From JALOOE01 sp964423545 (GTDB taxonomy: Bacteria; Chloroflexota; Anaerolineae; CG2-30-64-16): a DNA stretch of 12,569 nucleotides. Positions 1 to 6,701 of this stretch are shown here, piece by piece. The stretch is from positions 1 through 12,569 of the forward strand of contig CAYRFV010000164.1 in assembly GCA_964423545.1 (NCBI GenBank), in the 5' to 3' direction. The notes under the pieces were generated by a model. The model saw only the letters and a list, made by a program, of their open reading frames with translations. It ran no database searches and was not told the DNA's origin. The position numbers and the translations under genes are program-made. Every line of letters starts with the position of its first letter. The stretch's first letter is position 1.

Positions 1-47
1 GCGTCGATGATGCCGGGATGCGGCGGCGATTTCGTTCTCACCCTGTC

Positions 48-76
48 ATTCTACCACAAATCGGGCTGTTTGCGAA
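48..76 (-). promoter_or_regulatory. Candidate promoter facing the left edge
   Basis: On the minus strand a -10 hexamer TAGAAT (48-53) is preceded by TG plus one base, giving an extended -10 (TGGTAGAAT). A weak -35 TTCGCA lies at 71-76 with a 17-base spacer. Six bases after the -10 a GTG (39-41) opens a frame that reads MRTKSPPHPGIID to the window edge. This could be the start of a divergent, leaderless gene, but only 13 codons are visible, so neither the gene nor its function can be confirmed. Confidence 0.35.
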
Positions 77-162
77 AAGAACCCGTGACGGCTATGCGCC
101 GATCGAACATAGGTTCTGGCTGGAAATCAAGAAAACTCCCGATAAATTTTATATGTTTTCTA

Positions 163-191
163 TTGACTCCGGCCCCCTTTTGGGATAGAAT
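163..191 (+). promoter_or_regulatory. Sigma-70-type promoter of the SAM hydrolase-murA unit
   Basis: The -35 is TTGACT (163-168) and the -10 is TAGAAT (186-191), with an ideal 17-base spacer; each hexamer matches consensus at five of six positions. The sequence just upstream (about 130-162) is rich in A and T, as in an UP element. Transcription should start near 197-199, only a few bases before the ATG at 201, and there is no Shine-Dalgarno sequence. The transcript is therefore predicted to be leaderless or nearly so. Confidence 0.75.
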
Positions 192-200
192 GACTCCAAG

Positions 201-974
201 ATGACCGTCATCTCCTTGACCACAGACTTCGGCCTGGCCGACGGCTACGTCGGCATCATGAAGGGCGTGATCCTGCGCATCGCACCCCACGTCTGCTTTG
301 TCGACCTGTCCCACGAGATCGCGCCCCAAGACGTACGCCAGGCCGCCCAAGTTCTGGCTCGCGCGGCGCCATTCTTTCCTGCAGCGACGATCCATCTGGC
401 CGTGGTGGACCCCGGCGTGGGAAGCGCACGGCGACCGCTGCTTGTCACCACGCAGGCTGCGGCCTACGTAGGCCCCGACAACGGCATCTTCAGCAGCGCG
501 TTGTCCCAGCCGGGTGTGCAAGCCTGGGTGCTCGACCAGCCCCGCTTCTGGTTGTCGCCGGTCAGCGGCACCTTCCACGGCCGCGACCTCTTCGCCCCGA
601 TCGCGGCGCACCTTGCCAACGGCGTCCTGGCGCAGCAGCTCGGCCGGCTGATCGCCGATCCCGTTCGTCTCGAACTGCCCGAGCCGCATCGCCGGTCCGA
701 CGGCCGGTTAGGGGGCGAAATCATCAGCATCGATCGTTTCGGGAATCTCATCAGCAACATCCCTGCGGCCTGGGTGGCCGAGGGCAACTGGCGCTGCCGC
801 ATTGCGGGGGAATCCGCGCCGTTGGTGAATGCGTATGCCGAGGTGAGCGACGGCGCGCTGGCTGCGCTGGTCGGCAGTGATGGCGTCGTGGAGGTCGCGG
901 TGCGGAACGGGAACGCTGCCCAGCGCTTGGGCGTCGGTATTGGGACAGGCATCGAGCTCCAGACAACGGAGTAA
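201..974 (+). CDS. S-adenosyl-L-methionine hydrolase (adenosine-forming), DUF62 family
   Basis: This 257-residue cytoplasmic protein belongs to the DUF62 family, also called SAM hydroxide adenosyltransferase, which splits S-adenosylmethionine into adenosine and methionine. The N-terminus TTDFGLADGYVG (7-18) is the family hallmark. The Asp-Arg-His set known from archaeal homologues is present: D70 in VVDPGVG, R77, and H126 in GTFHGRD. GPDNGIF (91-97) and the C-terminal DRFGNLISN block are also typical. Length is normal for the family. The ATG at 201 is chosen because the conserved N-terminus begins there; no Shine-Dalgarno lies upstream and the promoter suggests a leaderless start. murA follows after 19 bases, so the two are probably co-transcribed. 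The physiological role of bacterial members is poorly defined, and the link to murA is only positional. Confidence 0.9.
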   Translation: MTVISLTTDFGLADGYVGIMKGVILRIAPHVCFVDLSHEIAPQDVRQAAQVLARAAPFFPAATIHLAVVDPGVGSARRPLLVTTQAAAYVGPDNGIFSSALSQPGVQAWVLDQPRFWLSPVSGTFHGRDLFAPIAAHLANGVLAQQLGRLIADPVRLELPEPHRRSDGRLGGEIISIDRFGNLISNIPAAWVAEGNWRCRIAGESAPLVNAYAEVSDGALAALVGSDGVVEVAVRNGNAAQRLGVGIGTGIELQTTE

Positions 975-978
975 CATC

Positions 979-985
979 AAAGGAG
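979..985 (+). promoter_or_regulatory. Ribosome binding site fixing the murA GTG start
   Basis: AAAGGAG lies eight bases before the GTG at 994. It is the only strong Shine-Dalgarno here and shows that murA starts at this GTG, not at the in-frame ATG at 877, which lies inside the upstream gene and would add 39 residues unlike MurA. Confidence 0.8.
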
Positions 986-993
986 ATACCGCG

Positions 994-2277
994 GTGGAGA
1001 AATTCGTCATCAAGGGCGGATACCCCTTGTCCGGCGATGTCACGCCGGCCGGCAACAAGAACGCGGCTCTGCCGATCTTGGCGGCCACGCTGCTCACCGA
1101 TTGCGATGTCACCCTCCACAATGTGCCGCGTATCGGCGACGTGACCACCATCTTGCAGCTCCTGACCGAAATCGGCGTCGCGGTGCGCGATGAGGGTCAC
1201 ACGCTCCATCTATGCGCAAGGGATGCGCGCTTCAGCCGGCCAAGGCCGGAGCTGTTCCAGCAGGTGCGCGGCGGCATGTTGCTCGCCGGCCCCATGCTGA
1301 GCCGGTTCGGCCAGGCCATCATGCCGCTGCCCGGCGGCGACCGCATCGGTCGGCGCCGCGTCGACACGCATCTGCTGGCGTTCGAGGCGCTGGGCGCACA
1401 GATCGAGTTCGATCACTACGATTTCACGATGCGGACGGGCGGGCTGCGCGGCGCCGACATTCTGCTCGATGAGGCGAGTGTGACCGGCACGGAAAACGCC
1501 ATCATGGCCGCGGTGCTGGCGCGGGGGACGACCATCCTCCGCAACGCCGCCTCGGAGCCGCACGTGCAGGACCTGTGTCACATGTTGAACTGCCTGGGAT
1601 CTCGGATCTCGGGCATCGGCTCCAACACGCTGACCATTGAGGGAGTAGAGCGGCTGGCCGCGGGCGAATTCACCATTTCGCCTGATTACCTGGAGGTGGG
1701 CAGCTTCATCGGATTGGGCGCGGTCACGCGCGGGGAGCTGCGCATCCACGGCACTGTTCCCGAGCACATGCGAATGATCAATTTCGTCTTCGCTGAGCGG
1801 TTGGGCGTGCGAATGCGGATGAACGGAGATGTACTGATCGTCGAGGACGAGCAAGCCCTGCGCATTCGCGAGGATATTGGCGGAGCCGTGCCGAAGATCG
1901 ATGATGCCCCGTGGCCGCAGTTCCCTGCGGACCTGATGAGCATCGCCCTGGTGGTCGCCACGCAGGCGCAGGGAACGGTGCTCATTCATGAGAAGATGTT
2001 CGAAAGCCGTCTCTACTTCGTGGATAAGCTGATCGGCATGGGCGCCAAGATCATCCTGTGCGATCCGCACCGGGCGGTGATCGTGGGCCCATCACCGCTG
2101 CATGGCCAGGAGCTCAGCAGTCCCGATATCCGCGCCGGCATGGCATTGTTGATCGCCGCCATGGCCGCCGAAAACACGAGCACGATTGCCAACATCGGGC
2201 AGATCGATCGCGGCTACCAACAGATCGACCAGAAACTGCGCAATCTCGGCGCGCGGATCGAGCGGGTTGAGGTCTGA
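994..2277 (+). CDS. murA: UDP-N-acetylglucosamine 1-carboxyvinyltransferase MurA, Cys-to-Asp variant
   Basis: MurA transfers enolpyruvate from PEP to UDP-GlcNAc, the first committed step of peptidoglycan synthesis, in the cytoplasm. The 427 residues span the normal two-domain EPSP-synthase fold. Matches to key E. coli residues include K22-N23 in GNKNAALPIL, R92 (R91), R121 (R120), the Asp in PQFPADL (D305), the Arg in MFESRLYF (R331), SPDIRAG, and the Arg in QIDRGYQQI (R397). The residue at the E. coli Cys115 position is Asp116 (codon GAC, 1339-1341), in PLPGGDRIG. Fosfomycin alkylates that Cys, and enzymes with a natural Asp, as in Mycobacterium and Chlamydia, are insensitive, so this enzyme is predicted to be fosfomycin-resistant. 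The GTG start is set by the Shine-Dalgarno at 979-985. It is the second gene of the unit, followed by a hairpin. Confidence 0.95.
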   Translation: MEKFVIKGGYPLSGDVTPAGNKNAALPILAATLLTDCDVTLHNVPRIGDVTTILQLLTEIGVAVRDEGHTLHLCARDARFSRPRPELFQQVRGGMLLAGPMLSRFGQAIMPLPGGDRIGRRRVDTHLLAFEALGAQIEFDHYDFTMRTGGLRGADILLDEASVTGTENAIMAAVLARGTTILRNAASEPHVQDLCHMLNCLGSRISGIGSNTLTIEGVERLAAGEFTISPDYLEVGSFIGLGAVTRGELRIHGTVPEHMRMINFVFAERLGVRMRMNGDVLIVEDEQALRIREDIGGAVPKIDDAPWPQFPADLMSIALVVATQAQGTVLIHEKMFESRLYFVDKLIGMGAKIILCDPHRAVIVGPSPLHGQELSSPDIRAGMALLIAAMAAENTSTIANIGQIDRGYQQIDQKLRNLGARIERVEV

Positions 2278-2282
2278 CGGAA

Positions 2283-2334
2283 AGCCGGATGCTGGAGCCG
2301 GGACAACCGGCCGAGCAGCTTCCAGCATCCGGCT
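2283..2334. terminator. Perfect 14-bp inverted repeat between convergent genes
   Basis: The arms 2283-2296 (AGCCGGATGCTGGA) and 2321-2334 are perfect reverse complements. The 24-base loop contains a further 5-bp stem, GCCGG (2297-2301) with CCGGC (2307-2311). It sits between the stop of murA (2277) and the stop of the convergent membrane protein gene (2353), so it probably ends transcription from both sides. There is no long T tract on the plus side, and only TTT follows the stem on the minus side, so it is not a textbook intrinsic terminator. Confidence 0.6.
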
Positions 2335-2352
2335 ATGGCCGTCCGGCCCGCG

Positions 2353-3711
2353 CTACCCCTGGCTGCTGTTCTGGCTCCCCGCAGGTGCAAAGAGACCGAT
2401 CAATCGGTCGAACTGGCCGTAGATGAAGTTTTGACGAAAGCCGGCCAGCACCGCCACCAGGTAAGGAAGGAGCCGGGCGCCGGCGTTCGGCTCCGAGGGC
2501 TGAATCTGCAAGAGAAGGAAGCCGCCCGTCAGCAGCAGGAAGACGATGCCGCCCAGCACCACTCCCATGATGGGCTGGACGAGATACCACATCAGATACT
2601 GGCGGTCGAAATCCTGCTGATCCGAGACGTGCCACCACAGGGCGTAGAGCGCGCCGATCACCCCGCCGATGCCACCCCACATGAGCGTATTCCAGAACGG
2701 GAAAAGATCGCTGGCTGTGGCGCCGGCAATGCTGCCCGCGCGAGTCATCAGGCCGGTCAGCGGCGTTGCGCCGACCAGGCCCAACAGCAGCAGCCCGAGC
2801 CACACGACCTCGTAGACGAAAACGCGCGGCGCCAGGCGGGCGGATTCGCGCCGGCTCTCGCGCATGCGCGCCATCGTCGAGCGCACCTGGGCCATGCGGT
2901 ACTCAGCAGCCACATAGTTCTCCGGGGATTCGAGGAGAATCTGTCGCGCCTCCTGGAGCAGCGTGAGCATCTGGTCGGCGCTGCCCGGGGGACTGCTGAA
3001 TTCGGCAACAACTTGCTGGAAAAGCTCGTCGATCTGCTGATGGAGCGTCTTCTGCCAGCCTGCGTCACGCACTTCGTTCAGCCGGTTGATGATGATTGTC
3101 CTCTGGTCCTCGGCGAATTGCTGCGGCTGAGGCGCCGGTGGCCCGGGCGGTCGCACCCCGGGCCCGGGCGGTAGTACCTCGCGCTGGCCCGGCATGATCA
3201 CCGCAGGCAGGGGCGCCTGTTCGGCGACGATCAGCTCGCCGGCAGGTCCCACCTCGGAGGCGGGTGTGCCTGGGGTGGCCGAACCGTCGATGATCACGGC
3301 GCCGATGCGCATGGGCGGCTGAAGCGGCTGTCCCCCAAATGACGCGGGCGGCTGAACCGGCAGCATCTCGGCTGCGGGCAGCGGCAGGTCGATGGCGGCG
3401 TCCTCCGGAGATGCCGCACCTTCGTCTGTCGTACTGGCGCCGCGAATTGCGGCGCGCGCTGGAGACGCGCCCGGTGCTCCCGGGGTGGGTGGCGTGCTGG
3501 CGCCCTCGATGTGGATGGCCGGCGCTGCGGGAAGCACGATCGACTCGATGCTTTCGATCGGCGGCGCACCGGCGCGCACCTCTCGTTCCAGCATTGCCGC
3601 CAGTTCGGGATCGATGCCCGGCGGCAGCGCGACGGCTGTGCTTCCCCCAGATGGAACCTTCGGCTCGCGGATGGCCGGCCACGCTCGTGCGCTACTCGTC
3701 TTGGTGGTCAT
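2353..3711 (-). CDS. Uncharacterised membrane protein with long Pro/Ala-rich N-terminal region
   Basis: I do not recognise a named family. The 452 residues fall into three parts. Residues 1-200 are low-complexity, rich in Pro, Ala and Gly and presumably disordered, with no signal peptide. Residues 201-293 are charged and helical (QRTIIINRLNEVRDAG to RMRESRRESARL) and could form a coiled coil. Residues 297-440 hold membrane segments at about 297-315, 336-361 and 373-402, and a weaker one at 413-428 that includes LAGFRQNF. A Trp-rich motif ALYALWWHVSDQQDFDRQY lies between helices two and three. The start has a Shine-Dalgarno-like AGAGGTG seven bases before the ATG. It lies 54 bases downstream of ubiX but has its own promoter. 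The build suggests a membrane-anchored scaffold or pore-like protein, but no function can be assigned. Confidence 0.75.
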   Translation of the reverse strand: MTTKTSSARAWPAIREPKVPSGGSTAVALPPGIDPELAAMLEREVRAGAPPIESIESIVLPAAPAIHIEGASTPPTPGAPGASPARAAIRGASTTDEGAASPEDAAIDLPLPAAEMLPVQPPASFGGQPLQPPMRIGAVIIDGSATPGTPASEVGPAGELIVAEQAPLPAVIMPGQREVLPPGPGVRPPGPPAPQPQQFAEDQRTIIINRLNEVRDAGWQKTLHQQIDELFQQVVAEFSSPPGSADQMLTLLQEARQILLESPENYVAAEYRMAQVRSTMARMRESRRESARLAPRVFVYEVVWLGLLLLGLVGATPLTGLMTRAGSIAGATASDLFPFWNTLMWGGIGGVIGALYALWWHVSDQQDFDRQYLMWYLVQPIMGVVLGGIVFLLLTGGFLLLQIQPSEPNAGARLLPYLVAVLAGFRQNFIYGQFDRLIGLFAPAGSQNSSQG

Positions 3712-3728
3712 GGATGGTCACCTCTTGA

Positions 3729-3750
3729 ACAACATTATAGCATATGTTGT
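3729..3750. promoter_or_regulatory. Palindrome over the -10 of the membrane protein gene (candidate operator)
   Basis: The 7-base arms ACAACAT (3729-3735) and ATGTTGT (3744-3750) are exact reverse complements around an 8-base centre. The palindrome covers the minus-strand -10 (3734-3739). A repressor bound here would block RNA polymerase. The regulator is unknown and none is encoded next to it. Confidence 0.45.
3734..3742 (-). promoter_or_regulatory. Extended -10 promoter of the 452-residue membrane protein gene
   Basis: The minus strand reads TGCTATAAT, a perfect -10 with the TGN extension. A perfect TTGACA occurs at 3748-3753 but only eight bases upstream of the -10, too close to act as its -35. 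Transcription should begin near 3727, giving a leader of about 16 bases that still holds the ribosome binding site. Confidence 0.6.
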
Positions 3751-3765
3751 CAAAAAATGCACCTA

Positions 3766-4344
3766 TCACTCGCGTGATTCGCGCATGCCCATCCAGCGAA
3801 AATAGAGCTCGTTGTCCAGGCCGATGCGCGCCAGCATGCGGCCCACCGTTCCATTGACGATGTCATCGACCGCGCGCGGCCGGCTATAGAAGGCGGGCAC
3901 GGGCGGAAAGATGATGCAGCCGATGCGCGCCGCCTGGACCATCAGCTCCAGATGCCCGACGTGCAGGGGTGTCTCGCGCACCATCAAGAGCACGGGCCGT
4001 CCTTCTTTCAGCTGCACATCGGCCGCGCGCGCGAGGAGATCATCGGTGTATGAGTGGGCGATTGCAGAAAGGCTCTTGATGCTGCACGGCGCCACGATCA
4101 TCCCGATTGTGGCGAAGGAACCGCTGGCGATGGCTGCGCCGACGTCCGCGGGCCGGTAGCTCACATCCGCCAAGCCTTCGACGGCGCGCGGCTCCCAGTC
4201 AGTCTCCTGGACGATCGTCATCCGCGCCGATTGGGTCATCACCAGGTGCGTCTCGATCTCTCCCACTATGCGCAGCGCCTCCAGCGTACGGATGCCATAG
4301 ATCTGGCCGGACGCCCCCGACATACCGACGATCAGTCGCTTCAT
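3766..4344 (-). CDS. ubiX: Flavin prenyltransferase UbiX
   Basis: UbiX attaches a dimethylallyl group to FMN to make prenyl-FMN, the cofactor of UbiD-type decarboxylases. The 192 residues match the family length. The Rossmann-like N-terminus MKRLIVGMSGASGQIYG carries the GASG flavin-binding turn (10-13). The central block APCSIKSLSAIAHSYTDDLLARAADV (85-110) and LKEGRPVLLMVRETPL (112-126, including K113, R123 and E124) are the most conserved parts of UbiX. The start is the ATG at 4344, because the family N-terminus begins there and a GGGGGAGG Shine-Dalgarno precedes it; the open frame continuing upstream lies inside ubiE. The ATG overlaps the ubiE stop as ATGA, so translation is probably coupled. 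No ubiD-like partner lies in the window. Confidence 0.92.
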   Translation of the reverse strand: MKRLIVGMSGASGQIYGIRTLEALRIVGEIETHLVMTQSARMTIVQETDWEPRAVEGLADVSYRPADVGAAIASGSFATIGMIVAPCSIKSLSAIAHSYTDDLLARAADVQLKEGRPVLLMVRETPLHVGHLELMVQAARIGCIIFPPVPAFYSRPRAVDDIVNGTVGRMLARIGLDNELYFRWMGMRESRE

Positions 4345-5060
4345 TTCCTCCCCCAATGGATGGCCACCGTGCCCAGCATGGCCAGGCGATAGTGCACATC
4401 TCGCAGCCCTGCCGATGTCATGATCTCCTTGATCTCCGGCGGTCGCGGAAAGATCGCCACCGATTGCGGCAGGTAGGTGTACGCCTCGGGCTGCCCGCTG
4501 AGCACCCCACCGATGAACGGCACCAGGCGAAAGAAATAGAGCCGAAAGAGCTGGCTGAAGATCGGCGTGAGCGGCAACGTGATCTCCAGGCACACGACCA
4601 TCCCGCCGGGCTTCACGACGCGCGCTTGCTCGGCGAAGGCAGCCCGGATATCTACGACGTTGCGCATCATGAAGCCAGAACATGCCGCATCGAACGTTCC
4701 CTCGGCGAACGGCAACGCCAGCGCGTCCCCCTCCGTGAATGGGAAGAAGCGGCCGGCATGCTTGTCTCGGCCGTGGAGCATCATCTCGCGGGTCAGGTCC
4801 AGGCCCACCGGTCGCGCCGTGGGATCTGCCGCCAGCGTCTCATAGGCGATGTCGCCTGTGCCAGTCGCCACGTCGAGCAGCCGGCCGCCGCCCGGCAGTG
4901 CGCACAGCCGCACCACGGCCCTGCGCCACGCTTGATCCCGGCCGAGGGTCATCAGCCGGTTCATCAGGTCGTAACGGGAGGCGATTGCGGCAAACATGCG
5001 GCGCACATAGGCGCGCTTCTCACCGGATTCGGGCAGAACGCTTCGCGTATTCATCGGCAC
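4341..5060 (-). CDS. ubiE: Demethylmenaquinone (ubiquinone/menaquinone) C-methyltransferase UbiE/MenG
   Basis: This SAM-dependent methyltransferase acts on the quinone ring late in menaquinone (or ubiquinone) synthesis. The 239 residues include the family N-terminus FAAIASRYDLMNRLMTLG (23-40), the SAM-binding motif LLDVATGTGD (61-70), GDALALPF (111-118), the RNV block (133-135) and ARVVKPGG (146-153). The start is taken as GTG 5060, since AAGGAGA (5071-5077) lies ten bases upstream; the ATG at 5054 two codons later is possible but further from that site. It heads a two-gene unit with ubiX (ATGA overlap). Chloroflexota use menaquinone, so the MenG role is more likely than ubiquinone methylation; this part is inference. 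Confidence 0.9.
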   Translation of the reverse strand: MPMNTRSVLPESGEKRAYVRRMFAAIASRYDLMNRLMTLGRDQAWRRAVVRLCALPGGGRLLDVATGTGDIAYETLAADPTARPVGLDLTREMMLHGRDKHAGRFFPFTEGDALALPFAEGTFDAACSGFMMRNVVDIRAAFAEQARVVKPGGMVVCLEITLPLTPIFSQLFRLYFFRLVPFIGGVLSGQPEAYTYLPQSVAIFPRPPEIKEIMTSAGLRDVHYRLAMLGTVAIHWGRK

Positions 5061-5097
5061 GAGTGGGCCCTCTCCTTGGGTCGATCTGCAAATTAAT

Positions 5098-5103
5098 ACT
5101 ATA
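5098..5103 (-). promoter_or_regulatory. Possible -10 for ubiE-ubiX
   Basis: The 93-base gap 5061-5153 is GC-rich apart from an AT island at 5091-5110. On the minus strand it reads TATAGT at 5098-5103, five of six to consensus. This would place the transcript start near 5091 and leave a leader of about 30 bases with the Shine-Dalgarno at 5071-5077. No good -35 is visible 16-18 bases upstream, so the call is tentative. Confidence 0.4.
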
Positions 5104-5153
5104 CGAATTCTCCATGGGCCGGCCAGCCCAGCGTGACGCCGCCGCCGAACGCC

Positions 5154-5900
5154 TCACGCGTCGCTCAGAAACATCCACGGCGCCATCCGCCGTTCGAGGC
5201 GATCGGTCGCGAAGTAGAGCAGCAGCCCCAGTGCGCTCATCGCCACCACCCCTGCATACATTTCGGGATATGCCAGCCGCCCCCAACTCTCCACGATGAT
5301 GTAGTAGCCGAGCCCTGAAGTCGTGGCGAACGATTCGGCGAAGAAGAGCACGGCGACCGCCGTCCCGATGCTGACCCGCACCGCTGTGAGCGCCGCTGGC
5401 GCCGTCGCCGGCAGGTAGACGAACCGGAAAAGCGCCCGCCGACCGGCCCCCAACGAGCGGACCGAATAGATCAACTCCGGCCGGAGCGCGCCCGCCTGAT
5501 CCCGCACCACCACCAGGATGGGGAAAAACAGGATCAGAAAGATCATGAAGACTTTCGAGGCGTCGCCGATGCCCAGGAAGAGCAGCAGAATCGGCAGGAA
5601 GACGATCTTGGGAATCGGATGGAGGATGTAGACGATCGGCGAAGCCAGACGGTTCAGGCGTCTGCTTTGGCCCAAGACGAGACCGGCGGGCACCGCCAGG
5701 GCGGTGGCAAGCACAATGCTGGCCACGACCCGCCAGCCGCTGACCAGGAAATGGTGGCCCAGCCCCTGCGGGATCTCGCGCGCCAGGGCCTGCGCCACGA
5801 CCAGAGGGCCGGGAAGCACTTCCAGTCGCAACGCCCAGGCCAGGGCTTGCCACGCCAGGAGCAGCATGACTGTAGCCAGGAGGATATCACGTTGGCGCAT
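5154..5900 (-). CDS. ABC transporter permease, SsuC/TauC (nitrate/sulfonate/taurine) type
   Basis: This 248-residue inner-membrane permease has about six membrane helices (near 5-23, 55-78, 87-108, 113-134, 175-192 and 214-232). HPIPKIVFLPILLLFLGIG (94-112) is typical of the SsuC/TauC/ThiX group. The EAA-like cytoplasmic loop that docks on the ATPase follows (136-175; SVRSLGAGRRALFRFVYLP). The ATG at 5900 has AGAGGG upstream and lies 21 bases after the ATPase stop. It is the third gene of the binding protein-ATPase-permease operon. Only one permease gene is present, so it should form a homodimer. The substrate cannot be read from the sequence. Confidence 0.88.
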   Translation of the reverse strand: MRQRDILLATVMLLLAWQALAWALRLEVLPGPLVVAQALAREIPQGLGHHFLVSGWRVVASIVLATALAVPAGLVLGQSRRLNRLASPIVYILHPIPKIVFLPILLLFLGIGDASKVFMIFLILFFPILVVVRDQAGALRPELIYSVRSLGAGRRALFRFVYLPATAPAALTAVRVSIGTAVAVLFFAESFATTSGLGYYIIVESWGRLAYPEMYAGVVAMSALGLLLYFATDRLERRMAPWMFLSDA

Positions 5901-5921
5901 CGCTCGCCATCCCTCTGCCGG

Positions 5922-6701
5922 TCATGCGGCGGACAGCGCCTCACGCAGCTCACTGCACTTTCGCGCGTAGGCCGGGTCGCTGCGGAATCCGGGCGCACCG
6001 GCGCCCGGATTGGCGATGACATGCGCCACAGCGTTTGGTGGTCGCCCAAGCACCAGGATCCGTTGCCCCAGGTACACGGCTTCCTCGATGTTGTGCGTCA
6101 CGATGATCGTGGTCACGCCTGTCTCTTGTCGCAGCTCGACCGTGAGACGCTGCAGGTCTTCGCGCGTTAGTGCATCGAGCGATGAGAACGGCTCATCCAT
6201 CAGCAGCAGCGTGGGCTGCTGCATCAGGCTGCGGGCGATCGCGGTGCGCTGGCGCTGCCCGCCGCTGATTTGATTGGGATACTTATCCCTCAGATTCGCG
6301 ATCCCCAAGCGATCCAGCCAATGCTCGACCTGCGCAGGGGTGAGGTCGGGACGCGGATACGGACGCGTCGCATCCCCCGCCCTCTGCTTGGTGCGATAGA
6401 AACGCCCGATTTCCATCACCAGGGCGACATTCTCCCAGACCGTCGCCCACGGGAGCAGGCCATAGTCCTGCAACACCAGCCCGGTGCTGGCGCGCGGCCG
6501 GGGCGCCGGGTGGCCGTCGACAAGGATCAGGCCGCCGCTGGGCTGGCGCAGCCCGGCGATCAGGTACAGCAGGGTGCTCTTGCCGCATCCCGACGGTCCG
6601 ATCACCGCCCAAGCCGCGCCTGCCTCGCACTCCCAGGAGAAATCCTGGAAGACGGGCGGCTGGTTGGGGTAGGCGAAAGCGATCCGCTCAACGGAGATCA
6701 T
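5922..6701 (-). CDS. ABC transporter ATP-binding protein, SsuB/TauB type
   Basis: This 259-residue ATPase powers the importer encoded by its neighbours. Visible motifs are Walker A GPSGCGKST (35-43), Q-loop glutamine Q78 in VLQDYGLLPW, signature ISGGQRQR (145-152; Ile replaces the usual Leu), Walker B LLLMDE (165-170), D-loop SSLDA and switch histidine H203 in VTHNIEEAV. A stretch rich in basic residues and Pro (about 100-121) enlarges the helical domain relative to most SsuB proteins. No Shine-Dalgarno precedes the ATG at 6701; the leader there reads CTCTCCTGCC, which resembles an anti-Shine-Dalgarno. Translation may therefore depend on reinitiation from the upstream gene. Confidence 0.9.
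   Translation of the reverse strand: MISVERIAFAYPNQPPVFQDFSWECEAGAAWAVIGPSGCGKSTLLYLIAGLRQPSGGLILVDGHPAPRPRASTGLVLQDYGLLPWATVWENVALVMEIGRFYRTKQRAGDATRPYPRPDLTPAQVEHWLDRLGIANLRDKYPNQISGGQRQRTAIARSLMQQPTLLLMDEPFSSLDALTREDLQRLTVELRQETGVTTIIVTHNIEEAVYLGQRILVLGRPPNAVAHVIANPGAGAPGFRSDPAYARKCSELREALSAA

Noticed and set aside
2335..3174. Plus-strand open frame of 279 codons opposite the membrane protein gene
   Set aside because: It is rich in Gln, Arg and His with no domain, and overlaps the hairpin; the minus-strand gene has promoter, ribosome site and membrane helices.
4345..4683. Upstream extension of the ubiX frame to 305 residues
   Set aside because: The extension lies inside ubiE in another frame and has no UbiX similarity; the conserved N-terminus and Shine-Dalgarno fix the start at 4344.
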